DNA of 22,490 nt from an uncultured Eubacteriales bacterium (GCA_902496595.1 CABVBV010000019.1:1-22490); one strand, 5' to 3'. Counted from the first letter of the stretch, positions 6,945 to 14,674 are shown. Translations and numbers: made by a program. Notes: generated by a model from the letters alone, not told the origin.

Positions 6945-7790
6945 ATGGACTCTGTCAAGGTCAAAAACTTTATAATCCTGGTGCTCATCATAGTCAATCT
7001 GGCTCTGCTGGTGGTGGTCGTGAGGGACAATATGCTCGGCAGCGAGCAGAGACACGAGGCGATAGAAGGAGCCAGAGAGATACTCCTCAGCTACGGCATA
7101 AGCGTCTCGGAGGACGCAGACCTGAGCGCACGCGAAGCGAGCAGCTATACCGTCACGAGGAACCAGGAAGCCGAGCGTCAAGCCGCAGCGGATATCCTCG
7201 GCGACTGCGAGGTCACAGACCGCGGCGGAGGAATATTCATGTATGGCAGTACGGTAGGAGAAGTGACGTTCCGAAGCACCGGAAGCCTTGAGCTCCAGTA
7301 TTACGGCTACGCGGCCCCGGAGCCGGAAGAGCCGGAGCAGATGGCTCTGGAACTCAGCCGGAAACTGGGCGCCGAAGTATCGGAAGACGACCTGAGTTCA
7401 GAAACGAGCGTCAGCCCCGGAACCCAGGAACCCACCACGGTGGTAACGGTAGGCTGTAACTGGCAGGGGTCGAGGATAATAAATTGCAGCCTGAGCTTCA
7501 CCTTCAAGAGCGGAAAACTGCTGTATATAAACGGTTCGCGCCCCCTGGGAGAGACGGCTTCGGAGCAGGAGGAGAACATTATAGACGTGCCGACCGTACT
7601 CATGCGTTTCATCGAGCTGACTCAGGAGAAGGGCCACGTTTGCAGCAGCCTCGATGAGCTCGAGCTGTGCTATGTGTATAACGGTTCCGCCTCCGGAGGC
7701 GGCAGCCTTGTCCCGGTGTGGAGGCTCGGCACCGATACCGGTTACTTCTATATCAACGCCCTGAGCGGCAAGGAGGAGACGGTGAGCTAA
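6945..7790 (+). CDS. yycI: YycI-like regulator of WalK
   Basis: 281 aa. A short cytoplasmic N-terminus is followed by a single membrane helix (about residues 8-27, FIILVLIIVNLALLVVVV) and an extracytoplasmic domain. The N-terminal KVKNFIILVLIIVNLAL pattern resembles YycI proteins, which begin with a similar anchor, and the C-terminus (LVPVWRL, YFYINALSG) looks like the YycI/YycH beta domain. The ATG directly follows the upstream TAG, and the GGAGG needed to start it lies inside the end of yycH. A partner in the WalK-YycH-YycI membrane complex is inferred. It is the last gene before a new promoter and murA. Confidence 0.78.
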   Translation: MDSVKVKNFIILVLIIVNLALLVVVVRDNMLGSEQRHEAIEGAREILLSYGISVSEDADLSAREASSYTVTRNQEAERQAAADILGDCEVTDRGGGIFMYGSTVGEVTFRSTGSLELQYYGYAAPEPEEPEQMALELSRKLGAEVSEDDLSSETSVSPGTQEPTTVVTVGCNWQGSRIINCSLSFTFKSGKLLYINGSRPLGETASEQEENIIDVPTVLMRFIELTQEKGHVCSSLDELELCYVYNGSASGGGSLVPVWRLGTDTGYFYINALSGKEETVS

Positions 7791-7795
7791 TTATC

Positions 7796-7824
7796 TTGAA
7801 AAAATGGAAGCCTTGTGTTAAAAT
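7796..7824 (+). promoter_or_regulatory. sigma-A promoter for murA
   Basis: TTGAAA (7796-7801), a 17-bp spacer and TAAAAT (7819-7824), with TGT just upstream of the -10 (extended -10). It lies in the 122-nt gap after yycI. The predicted start is near 7831, giving a leader of about 80 nt before the murA TTG. Confidence 0.75.
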
Positions 7825-7874
7825 GTTTTGTTAGTAAAGTGCGCAAAGGGATAAAATATCTCTGTGATCTATCC

Positions 7875-7894
7875 GGCGGCAGGGTGCTGCCGCC
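7875..7894 (+). promoter_or_regulatory. GC-rich hairpin in the murA leader
   Basis: GGCGGCAG (7875-7882) and CTGCCGCC (7887-7894) form a perfect 8-bp stem with a GGTG tetraloop, ending 18 nt before the murA start and just before its AAGGTGA ribosome site. No T-run follows, so it is not an intrinsic terminator. It could influence leader stability or access to the ribosome site, or stop read-through from yycI inefficiently. Confidence 0.55.
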
Positions 7895-7912
7895 AGCAGA
7901 AGGTGAGATAAT

Positions 7913-9214
7913 TTGGATAAATATATAATCAAAGGCGGCAAGCCTCTTTACGGCGAGGTAGAGGTCAGCGGCGCAAAAAATGCGGCCGTTGCAATAATAC
8001 CGGCCGCTTTGATGGTAAACGGGGTCTGCCGGCTGGAGAATATCCCGCAGATAAGCGACGCCGATATGCTCATGACCATTTTGGAGCATCTTGGCGCGAA
8101 AATCAGGCTGGTGAATAAAAATACAGTCGATATCGATTGCACCGAGGTCAGATATACGGACGCGCCCTATGACCTCATGCGGAAGATCAGGGCCTCGTAC
8201 TATCTCATCGGCGCGATGCTGGGCCGCTTCGGCGCGGCGAAGACGACGATGCCCGGCGGCTGCAATTTCGGTGTGCGGCCCATCGACCAGCACATAAAGG
8301 GCATGACGGCGCTGGGCGCGGAGGTCGAGGTCACGGGCGGTTTCGTCTACGCGAAGGCGCTGGACGGGAAGCTGCATGGGACGAGGATATATCTCGACAA
8401 GGTCTCCGTGGGCGCAACGATGAACATCATCCTCGCGGCGTCGATGGCCCGGGGCAGGACGGTCATCGAGAACGCGGCAAAGGAGCCGCACATCGTCGAC
8501 CTGGCGAACTTTTTGAACTCCATGGGCGCTGACGTCAGAGGCGCAGGTACGGACGCAGTCAAGATAAACGGCACGGACAGCCTGCACGGCGGGACTTACA
8601 CGATAATTCCGGATCAGATAGAGGCGGGCACCTATATGGTCGCCGCCGCCGCCGCCGGCGGCGAGGTGAAGATCAATAACGTCATACCGAGGCACCTCGA
8701 GTCCATCTCGGCGAAGCTGAGGGAAATGGGCGTTAACGTCATTGCTGGAGAGGACTCGGTGACGGTGAAGAGCTCCGGACGGCTGCGGAAGGTCAACATC
8801 AAGACCATGCCGTATCCGGGCTTCCCGACGGATATGCAGCCGCAGTTTGCGGCGGCGCTCTGCCTCGCGGGCGGAATGAGCACGATAACGGAGGGCATCT
8901 ACGACAACCGGTTCAAGTACCTGACGGAGCTGCGCAAGATGGGCGCCCAGGTACAGGTGGACGGGCGTACTGCCATGATAGAGGGCGTGGAGAAGCTCTG
9001 CGGCGCGCCGGTGGCGGCCTGCGACCTCAGGGCGGGCGCGGCCATGGTCATAGCCGGGCTCACTGCCGAGGGCACGACCGAGGTCGAGGACGTTCACTAT
9101 ATAGAGCGCGGGTACGAGGACTTTGTCGGCAAGCTGCGCGGCCTTGGCGCGGACATCGCCCTGGTACACGAGCCGGACGAGCCGGAGCGGATGAAATCGG
9201 TGAACGCGGGCTGA
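7913..9214 (+). CDS. murA: UDP-N-acetylglucosamine 1-carboxyvinyltransferase (MurA)
   Basis: MurA transfers enolpyruvate from PEP to UDP-GlcNAc, the first committed step of peptidoglycan synthesis, in the cytosol. The 433-aa product shows Lys22-Asn23 in VSGAKNAA, catalytic Cys117 in MPGGCNFGVRPID (so the fosfomycin-sensitive Cys type), and the duplicated EPSP-synthase-like fold including GFPTDMQPQ and IERGYEDF. The start is a TTG (7913-7915), with AAGGTGA 7 nt upstream and MDKYIIKGGKPLYGEV as the normal MurA N-terminus; no ATG fits. It has its own promoter and leader hairpin. Its stop overlaps walJ by 1 nt. Location between yycI and walJ is unusual compared with Bacillus, where murA genes lie elsewhere. 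Confidence 0.97.
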   Translation: MDKYIIKGGKPLYGEVEVSGAKNAAVAIIPAALMVNGVCRLENIPQISDADMLMTILEHLGAKIRLVNKNTVDIDCTEVRYTDAPYDLMRKIRASYYLIGAMLGRFGAAKTTMPGGCNFGVRPIDQHIKGMTALGAEVEVTGGFVYAKALDGKLHGTRIYLDKVSVGATMNIILAASMARGRTVIENAAKEPHIVDLANFLNSMGADVRGAGTDAVKINGTDSLHGGTYTIIPDQIEAGTYMVAAAAAGGEVKINNVIPRHLESISAKLREMGVNVIAGEDSVTVKSSGRLRKVNIKTMPYPGFPTDMQPQFAAALCLAGGMSTITEGIYDNRFKYLTELRKMGAQVQVDGRTAMIEGVEKLCGAPVAACDLRAGAAMVIAGLTAEGTTEVEDVHYIERGYEDFVGKLRGLGADIALVHEPDEPERMKSVNAG

Positions 9215-9999
9215 TGCGGATAAGCGTATTTGCCAGCGGGTCGACGGGCAATTGTACGCTGGTACAGGCCGGGGGCGAGCGCCTGCTCATAGACGCGGGC
9301 ATCTCGCTGCGGCGGATAACGGCGTTTCTCGCGGCGGAGGGACTTAAGCCGGGCGAGCTGTCGGCGGTGCTCATTACGCATGAGCACGGCGACCATGTCT
9401 CCGGCCTTGAAATGCTTACGAAGAAGCACGGCGTGAAGATACTTGCGCCGAGGACGGTGGCGGCGAGGCTGCGCGGCGCCCTGCCTGTAACGGAGGACTA
9501 CATAGAAGTCATCAGAGCCGGAGAGGGCTTCCGCATAGGCGAGGCGGAGGTCTGCGCCTTTCATACGATGCACGATACGGATGAGAGCGTGGGCTACAGG
9601 ATAGAGGCGGAGGGCAGCTTCGGCTTCTGTACCGACCTGGGCTGCCTGACGGACGAGGTCGTAGACGCCATGTCCGGCGTGGAGCTCGCGGTGATAGAGT
9701 CGAACTACGACGAGCGTATGCTCTGCGACGGGTACTATCCTGTGTACCTGAAGAGGCGTATTCTGTCCGAGCACGGGCACTTGTCCAATGAGGATGCGGG
9801 CAGGCTTGCGGTACACCTGGCGAGATGCGGCGCAAGAAGCGTCGTGTTGGGGCACCTGAGCCGGGAGAACAACCGGCCCGAGCTGGCGCTTCGCGCAGTG
9901 GCGACTGCTCTGGACGAGGCTGGGGAGAGCCTGGAGCTCGCGGCAGCGCCGCCGTTGGGCACGGTGCGTATGGAGGCGTTGGCTGGATGCCGGGCCTGA
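9214..9999 (+). CDS. walJ: WalJ (YycJ) metallo-beta-lactamase fold hydrolase
   Basis: 261 aa. The metal-binding signature THEHGDH occupies residues 55-61. Further ligands are likely at His117/His120 (FHTMHD), Asp141 in FCTDLG, and the GHLSRENN histidine near 234. It begins MRISVFASGSTGNCTLV, typical of YycJ/WalJ, a member of the wal operon implicated in coordinating wall metabolism and division, with 5'-3' exonuclease-like relatives. Soluble and cytoplasmic. The start overlaps the murA stop by 1 nt, and the end overlaps rlmH by 13 nt. Length and motifs are normal. The gene confirms that the upstream two-component system is WalRK. Confidence 0.93.
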   Translation: MRISVFASGSTGNCTLVQAGGERLLIDAGISLRRITAFLAAEGLKPGELSAVLITHEHGDHVSGLEMLTKKHGVKILAPRTVAARLRGALPVTEDYIEVIRAGEGFRIGEAEVCAFHTMHDTDESVGYRIEAEGSFGFCTDLGCLTDEVVDAMSGVELAVIESNYDERMLCDGYYPVYLKRRILSEHGHLSNEDAGRLAVHLARCGARSVVLGHLSRENNRPELALRAVATALDEAGESLELAAAPPLGTVRMEALAGCRA

Positions 10000-10454
10000 C
10001 GTTCGTGTTCGTGGGGAAGATGCGTGAGCGGTATTATATCGACGCATTTGAGGAATATTTCAAGAGGCTGGGCGCGTATTCAAAGCCCGAGCTGAAGGAG
10101 ATACCGGAGGAGCGGCTGCCTGAGCAGCCATCGGAAAGGGAGATAGCCCAGGCGCTCAAAAGGGAGGCCGCAGAGATAGAAAAGGCCGTACCGAAGGGTG
10201 CCTATACGGTTGCGCTCTGCGTGGAGGGCCGGGAAATGTCGAGCGAGGAGCTGGCGCGGGCCCTTGAGGGCAAGCCGAAGCTGTGCTTCATCGTGGGCGG
10301 CTCGTTCGGCCTGGATGAGAGCGTGAAGAAGAGGGCGGATCTGCGGCTGTCGATGTCGAAGCTGACCTTCCCGCACCACCTTGCCAGGGTGATGCTGGCG
10401 GAGCAGGTATACAGGGCGTTCACGATACAAAACGGCGGACGCTATCACAAGTGA
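9987..10454 (+). CDS. rlmH: 23S rRNA pseudouridine-1915 N3-methyltransferase RlmH
   Basis: 155 aa, a SPOUT methyltransferase that methylates the pseudouridine in helix 69 of 23S rRNA. Signatures: CVEGREMSSEELA (78-90), FIVGGSFGLDESV (101-113, SAM-binding knot), and the conserved C-terminus SMSKLTFPHHLARVMLAEQ with VYRAFTIQNGGRYHK. The start at 9987 is chosen because it begins MPGLTFVFVGKMRERYY, the family N-terminus, with GGAGG 10 nt upstream. An in-frame extension to 9825 would add 54 residues of low-complexity antigene-like sequence. It overlaps walJ by 13 nt. RlmH ends the wal cluster in many Firmicutes. Confidence 0.96.
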   Translation: MPGLTFVFVGKMRERYYIDAFEEYFKRLGAYSKPELKEIPEERLPEQPSEREIAQALKREAAEIEKAVPKGAYTVALCVEGREMSSEELARALEGKPKLCFIVGGSFGLDESVKKRADLRLSMSKLTFPHHLARVMLAEQVYRAFTIQNGGRYHK

Positions 10455-10469
10455 GAGGGGAAACACAAA

Positions 10470-10790
10470 ATGGAAGGGCCTAAACTGGACTGGGCGCGTG
10501 ACCTGCCCGGCAAGATGGCGAAGAAATGGCCTAGGGACGAGCGGGGCGAATACGTCCCGGCGGCGTATCTCACGAGCTGCTCTCAGGTGGACATGAGCGA
10601 CGCCATCGTCACGGGGATGCTGGACTCCTTTGAGATCCCGTATGTCAAGAAATTCCCGCATTACGGCGGATTTGGAAATCTCATGCTTGGAATAAGCGCA
10701 GAGGGCGTGGACATATTCGTGCCCGAGACCATGCTCGAGGATGCCAAGAACATACTTGAAGGAGAGTCGGAAGATGAAGAGGAGCTATAA
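10470..10790 (+). CDS. DUF2007-like small protein
   Basis: 106 aa, soluble, no signal peptide. The central region (LTSCSQVDMSDAIVTGMLDS, IPYVKKFPHYG, VDIFVPETMLEDAKNIL) matches the pattern of DUF2007, a PII-like ferredoxin-fold domain of unknown function in which a 'beta-alpha-beta with FVP...DA..IL' ending is usual. The tail is strongly acidic (EGESEDEEEL). A GAGAGGGG site precedes the ATG. It lies 15 nt after rlmH and overlaps the mutase start by 17 nt, so it is co-translated with it. No specific function can be given; the family call is from memory of the pattern. Confidence 0.8.
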   Translation: MEGPKLDWARDLPGKMAKKWPRDERGEYVPAAYLTSCSQVDMSDAIVTGMLDSFEIPYVKKFPHYGGFGNLMLGISAEGVDIFVPETMLEDAKNILEGESEDEEEL

Positions 10791-12507
10791 GGAAGAATAC
10801 CAGTACTGGCTGGACAGCCCCGCGCTCGGCGAGGAGGAGTGGAAGGAGCTTTCCGCCATCGCCGAGGACGAGAAGGAGATAGAGAGCCGCTTTTTCGCGC
10901 CTCTGGAGTTCGGCACTGCGGGCCTGAGGGGAATAATGGCCACGGGCCTGAACCGGATGAATATCCACGTCATAAGGTGGGCGACGCAGGCCTTTGCGAC
11001 GGTCATAAAGAACGAGGGCGAGGCGGCCTGCGAGAAGGGCGTCGTCGTCTGCTATGACTGCCGTTTGAACAGCGAGCGCTTTGCCCGAGAGGCCGCCGGC
11101 GTCATGGCCGCGAACGGCATCAGGGTGAAGATCTTCGACGCGCTGCGGCCCACGCCGGAGCTCTCCTTCGGCGTCATCCACTACGGCGCCACGGCGGGCA
11201 TCAACATCACCGCCAGCCATAACCCGAGGGAGTACAACGGCTACAAGGTCTACTGGTCTGACGGAGCGCAGCTGCCGCCGCAGCACGCGGCTGCGGTCGC
11301 GGCCGAGATGGCGAAGATAGATATCTTCCACGACGTCAAGCGCCTGAGCTTCGACGAGGCCATGGCCACGGGCCTGGTCGAGGTCATCGGCAAGGAGACG
11401 GACGAGGCCTTTTTGGAGAACGTCATGGCCATGTCCGTCAACAAGTCCGTCGTTGAGAAGGTCGCGGACGAGTTCAAGATCGTGTATACTCCGTTCCACG
11501 GCGCGGGCTACAAGCTGGTGCCGGAGGCCCTGAAGCGCCTGGGCGTGAAGCACCTCTATCCCGAGCCGCAGCAGATGGTCATAGACGGCAACTTCCCGAC
11601 GGTCGTGAGCCCGAACCCGGAGAACCCGGAGGGCTTCTACCTCGCGGTCGACTTGGCCAAGCAGGTCGGCAGCGACCTCATCATCGGCACGGATCCGGAT
11701 TCCGACAGGGTCGGCACCATGGTCAGGGGCAAGGACGGGGAGTACCGCACCATCACCGGCAACCAGATGGGCGTGCTGCTGCTCGACTACATCATCACGG
11801 CGAAGAGGGAGACGGGCACCCTGCCGAAGAACGCGGCCTTCCTCAAGACCATCGTCACGACGAATATGGGCCGTGAGATCGCGGAGAAGAACGGCGTCCA
11901 CGTGGACGAGACCTTCACCGGCTTCAAGTTCATGGCGGAGAAGCTGGCCGAGTACAAGAGGGACGGCAGCTACGACTACATCCTCGCGTATGAGGAGAGC
12001 TACGGCTACATGATGGGCGACTACGTGCGCGACAAGGACGCGGTGACGGCCTCGATGATGATAGCCGAGATGGCGGCGTACTACTTCTCGAAGGGCATGA
12101 CGCTGGCGGACGCGCTGGAGGGCCTGTACGAGAAGTACGGCTGGTTCATGGAGAAGACGCTGAATCTGGTCATGCCGGGCCTCGACGGGCTGGAGAAGAT
12201 GAAGAACCTGATGGCGAGCCTGAGGGCAAAGCCGCCGCGTGAGATAGGCGGCTCGTCCGTCCTCGGAATGCGGGACTACCAGAGCGGCACCGTGTCGGTG
12301 GCCGAACTGGGAGTAGTCGGCAAGACGCACATATCCGGCTCGAACGTGCTGTACTTTGAGCTCGAGGACGGTACAGCGTTCATCATAAGGCCGTCCGGCA
12401 CGGAGCCGAAGATCAAGGTCTATATACTCGCCCAGGGAGAGGACAGGGCCGACTGCGAGAGCAGGATCGCAAAATACACAGACTTTGCGGAGAGCCTCAA
12501 GAACTGA
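10774..12507 (+). CDS. phosphoglucomutase/phosphomannomutase family enzyme
   Basis: 577 aa, the long alpha-phosphohexomutase type (PgcA-like). It interconverts hexose 1- and 6-phosphates, feeding UDP-glucose and wall or teichoic-type polymers. Motifs in order: FGTAGLRG (47-54), catalytic Ser148 in TASHNPREYNGYKVY, the metal loop GTDPDSDRVG with Asp307, Asp309 and Asp311, the sugar-binding YEESYG (406-411), and phosphate-binding RPSGTEPKIKVY (539-550). The ATG at 10774 has GGAGAG 8 nt upstream; an earlier in-frame ATG at 10741 lies inside the upstream gene. The start overlaps the DUF2007-like gene by 17 nt. All catalytic residues are present. Substrate preference between glucose and mannose cannot be settled from motifs. 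Confidence 0.95.
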   Translation: MKRSYKEEYQYWLDSPALGEEEWKELSAIAEDEKEIESRFFAPLEFGTAGLRGIMATGLNRMNIHVIRWATQAFATVIKNEGEAACEKGVVVCYDCRLNSERFAREAAGVMAANGIRVKIFDALRPTPELSFGVIHYGATAGINITASHNPREYNGYKVYWSDGAQLPPQHAAAVAAEMAKIDIFHDVKRLSFDEAMATGLVEVIGKETDEAFLENVMAMSVNKSVVEKVADEFKIVYTPFHGAGYKLVPEALKRLGVKHLYPEPQQMVIDGNFPTVVSPNPENPEGFYLAVDLAKQVGSDLIIGTDPDSDRVGTMVRGKDGEYRTITGNQMGVLLLDYIITAKRETGTLPKNAAFLKTIVTTNMGREIAEKNGVHVDETFTGFKFMAEKLAEYKRDGSYDYILAYEESYGYMMGDYVRDKDAVTASMMIAEMAAYYFSKGMTLADALEGLYEKYGWFMEKTLNLVMPGLDGLEKMKNLMASLRAKPPREIGGSSVLGMRDYQSGTVSVAELGVVGKTHISGSNVLYFELEDGTAFIIRPSGTEPKIKVYILAQGEDRADCESRIAKYTDFAESLKN

Positions 12508-12510
12508 CAA

Positions 12511-13074
12511 ATGAGAGAATATCTGAAAATCCTATGGGCCTTCATGAAAGTGGGGGCCCTTACCTTCGGCGGGGGCTACGCCATGCTGCCCATCTTGCAG
12601 AAGGACATTGTTGAAAGGTACGGCTGGGCCAGTGAAGAGGAGATCATGGACTACTACGCCATGGCCCAGTGCCTGCCCGGCATCATCATGATAAATACCT
12701 CGGTGTTCATCGGCAGGAAGCATAAGGGCATACTCGGCGGCGTCATAGCCGGCTTCGCGTCCGCGCTGCCCAGCCTGATCATCATCACGATCATAGCCAT
12801 GTGCCTGAACGCTTTCGCTGACTATCCCGTCGTGAAGAACGCTTTTGCAGGCATTCGGGTCTGTGTCGTCGTGCTCATAGTGAACGCGGTTGTGAAGCTC
12901 TGGAAGAGCGCCATCGTGGACTGGCTGAGCCTCGTGTTCATCTTCGCACCGGTGTGTGCGCTATCGCTGTTTACGAAGATATCTCCGGTCATCCTGGTAG
13001 TCGCCGCCGCCGTGCTGGGTATAGTTTTCAGCCAGATAAAATGGCACAGGGCGAAGAAGGAGGGCGGCAAATGA
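12511..13074 (+). CDS. CHR-family (chromate-type) transporter, first half-size subunit
   Basis: 187 aa, hydrophobic, about five membrane helices. The N-terminal CHR signature is clear: FMKVGALTFGGGYAMLPILQ followed by ERYGW and AQCLPGIIMINTSVFIG. Short CHR proteins act in pairs, each equal to half of a long ChrA; the long type exports chromate by proton symport. The true substrate of gut clostridial members is unknown. The ATG is 3 nt after the mutase stop and has no clear ribosome site, so translational coupling to the mutase is likely. The second subunit starts inside its stop codon (ATGA). Confidence 0.9.
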   Translation: MREYLKILWAFMKVGALTFGGGYAMLPILQKDIVERYGWASEEEIMDYYAMAQCLPGIIMINTSVFIGRKHKGILGGVIAGFASALPSLIIITIIAMCLNAFADYPVVKNAFAGIRVCVVVLIVNAVVKLWKSAIVDWLSLVFIFAPVCALSLFTKISPVILVVAAAVLGIVFSQIKWHRAKKEGGK

Positions 13075-13655
13075 TACTTTTGCAGCTCTTCTGGGAGTTT
13101 CTAAAAATCGGCCTGTTCTCCGTCGGCGGGGGCATGGCCACACTGCCGTTTTTGTACGACCTGTCCGACAAGACGGGATGGTTCACATACGCCCAGCTGG
13201 CGGATATGCTCGCTGTCAGTGAGTCAACACCGGGGCCGGTGGGCATCAATATGGCTACCTACGTCGGCTATACCGTCGGCGGCTTCGGCGGCGCGGTGCT
13301 TGCGACCCTGGGCACGATACTGCCCGGCACCGTCATCGTTCTCATCATTGCCAGTATGTTGGCCAAGTTCAGAGGGAATAAGTACGTGGACGCGGCCTTC
13401 TACGGGCTCAGACCGGCCTCGACGGGGCTCATCGCCGCCGCGGGAGTCTCGGTGGTCGGCATCGCGCTGCTCAATACAGCGCTGTATGAGCAGACGGGGA
13501 AGTTGACCGACCTCGTGTCGGTGAAGGCGGTGCTCCTTGCCGCGGTGCTCTGGGTGCTGACGAACGTTGTAAAGCCGACGAAGAAGCTGCACCCAGTGGT
13601 GTTTATCGCGGCCTCGGCCGTCGTTGGAATAGTGTTCTCATTCGCCGGAGCCTAG
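13071..13655 (+). CDS. CHR-family (chromate-type) transporter, second half-size subunit
   Basis: 194 aa, about five to six membrane helices. The CHR signature is KIGLFSVGGGMATLPFLY, KTGWFTYAQLADMLAVSEST and PGPVGINMATYVGY. The last of these (PGPVGIN.AT) marks the partner that differs from the first subunit. It starts at 13071, 4-nt overlap with the first gene, with GGAGGG in the ribosome site. The frame is open back to 12954, but that part is the other gene in a shifted frame. The two proteins are expected to form an antiparallel heterodimer. The stop TAG overlaps the stop of convergent ylbJ in a CTAG. Confidence 0.9.
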   Translation: MILLQLFWEFLKIGLFSVGGGMATLPFLYDLSDKTGWFTYAQLADMLAVSESTPGPVGINMATYVGYTVGGFGGAVLATLGTILPGTVIVLIIASMLAKFRGNKYVDAAFYGLRPASTGLIAAAGVSVVGIALLNTALYEQTGKLTDLVSVKAVLLAAVLWVLTNVVKPTKKLHPVVFIAASAVVGIVFSFAGA

Positions 13656-14596
13656 GCGAGACAGAGGACGATAAGAAAAGAGAATAATGCGCTCATGCAC
13701 CGCCCGATGAAATGTCGGGCGGTGTTCATGTTTTCGGCCACGGCTGAGGTCTGGAAGTGTACGGAGAGCCCGCCCCAGCCGATGACGGCGGCGCAGAGGG
13801 CGAGGTTCAGGGGCGTCGCCGCAAGGCCGCGCATAGCCCCAACTCCGCTGCCCAGCTCGAAGAAGCCTACAACGAGCGCACGGGAGGCGGAGATCTCAAG
13901 ACCAGTCAGCTCAGAGAGCCACAGCGCCAGCGAGGGCAGAAAGCCCACGGCATCGAGCACCGCGACAACAACGCCGAAAGCCAGGACGAAGCCGCAGACG
14001 TTCAGTATGTTCCGCACGGAGGCGAGCACCGCCGCAGGCAGCGCACCGGCGCCGATAGGCGAGGGCTCGGGCAGCGCGTATGCCCGGCTGCGATGGCCGA
14101 AGGAGAGCAGGAAACCGGATAATAATGCAGCAGAGATGTGAGAAAAGTACAGTAAAAGGCCCAGTTTCGCCGAGCCGAAGACCCCGGCTCCCGCGGCCCC
14201 GAGGATGAAGGCGGGCCCGGAGTTGTTGCAGAAGCCTAGGAGCCTCTCACCCTCGGATTTGGAAAGCTCACCGCGCTGCACAAGGCCCGCGACGGAGGCC
14301 GCGCCGAGAGGATACCCGGCCATGAAGCCCAGAATGAGAGACGCGCAGCCGGAGCCGGAGACGCCGAAGAGCCGCGACATGGCCGGAGCCGCCAGCCGCC
14401 CGAGACGCGATGGCAGGCCCAGCTCCTGCACGAGCGCCGAGATGACGAAGAAGGGGAAGAGCGAGGGGATAAGCACCTCGTAGCAGAGCGAGAGGGTGCG
14501 CCTTGCTCCCTCCATGGCTTCGGCGGAGCAGACGATGAGGCCCAGAGCGGCGCAGACGGCGGTAATGGTCATGAGCGCGGACGCGCCCTTTTTCAT
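13652..14596 (-). CDS. ylbJ: sporulation integral membrane protein YlbJ
   Basis: 314 aa, polytopic membrane protein with about eight helices and Gate-type (nucleoside-recognition-like) repeats. Diagnostic stretches: LIPSLFPFFVISALV, ILGFMAGYPLGAASVAGLV, and the central ERLLGFCNNSGPAFILGAAG, the hallmark NNxGPxFI segment of YlbJ. In Bacillus ylbJ is expressed in the mother cell under sigma-E and helps build resistant spores. It is about 90 residues shorter than the Bacillus protein as I recall it. GGGGGTG precedes the ATG. It is divergent from yqfCD, another sigma-E operon, and convergent and overlapping by 4 nt with the CHR pair. Confidence 0.88.
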   Translation of the reverse strand: MKKGASALMTITAVCAALGLIVCSAEAMEGARRTLSLCYEVLIPSLFPFFVISALVQELGLPSRLGRLAAPAMSRLFGVSGSGCASLILGFMAGYPLGAASVAGLVQRGELSKSEGERLLGFCNNSGPAFILGAAGAGVFGSAKLGLLLYFSHISAALLSGFLLSFGHRSRAYALPEPSPIGAGALPAAVLASVRNILNVCGFVLAFGVVVAVLDAVGFLPSLALWLSELTGLEISASRALVVGFFELGSGVGAMRGLAATPLNLALCAAVIGWGGLSVHFQTSAVAENMNTARHFIGRCMSALFSFLIVLCLA

Positions 14597-14625
14597 GGTA
14601 ACACCCCCAAAGAAGCCTTGTCTCA

Positions 14626-14654
14626 GAATTATATTTGCGCCCGGGACATAAAAT
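14626..14654 (+). promoter_or_regulatory. candidate sigma-E promoter for yqfC-yqfD
   Basis: CATAAAAT (14647-14654) resembles the sigma-E -10 (CATAcAaT). GAATTAT (14626-14632), 14 nt upstream, resembles the sigma-E -35. The predicted start is near 14661, ahead of the GGGGGTGAT ribosome site. yqfC and yqfD belong to the sigma-E regulon in Bacillus, which supports the reading. Confidence 0.5.
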
Positions 14655-14674
14655 CACCTTACGGGGGTGATACG

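Noticed and set aside
7787..9169. 460-codon open frame on the minus strand over murA
   Set aside because: murA has all catalytic residues on the plus strand. The antisense frame has no motif or ribosome site that I could support.
9825..9986. 54-residue N-terminal extension of RlmH
   Set aside because: The extension overlaps walJ, is low in complexity, and the family N-terminus starts exactly at the ATG at 9987.
10681..12510. 609-codon open frame on the minus strand across the phosphohexomutase gene
   Set aside because: It mirrors a gene with a complete set of mutase motifs. Its product is rich in Arg, His, Leu and Val with no recognisable domains, as expected of antisense frames in GC-rich DNA.
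12511..13655. Possible frameshift splitting one long chromate transporter into two
   Set aside because: Each half has its own CHR signature, a full N-terminus and its own start; the ATGA overlap is normal for native half-size pairs.
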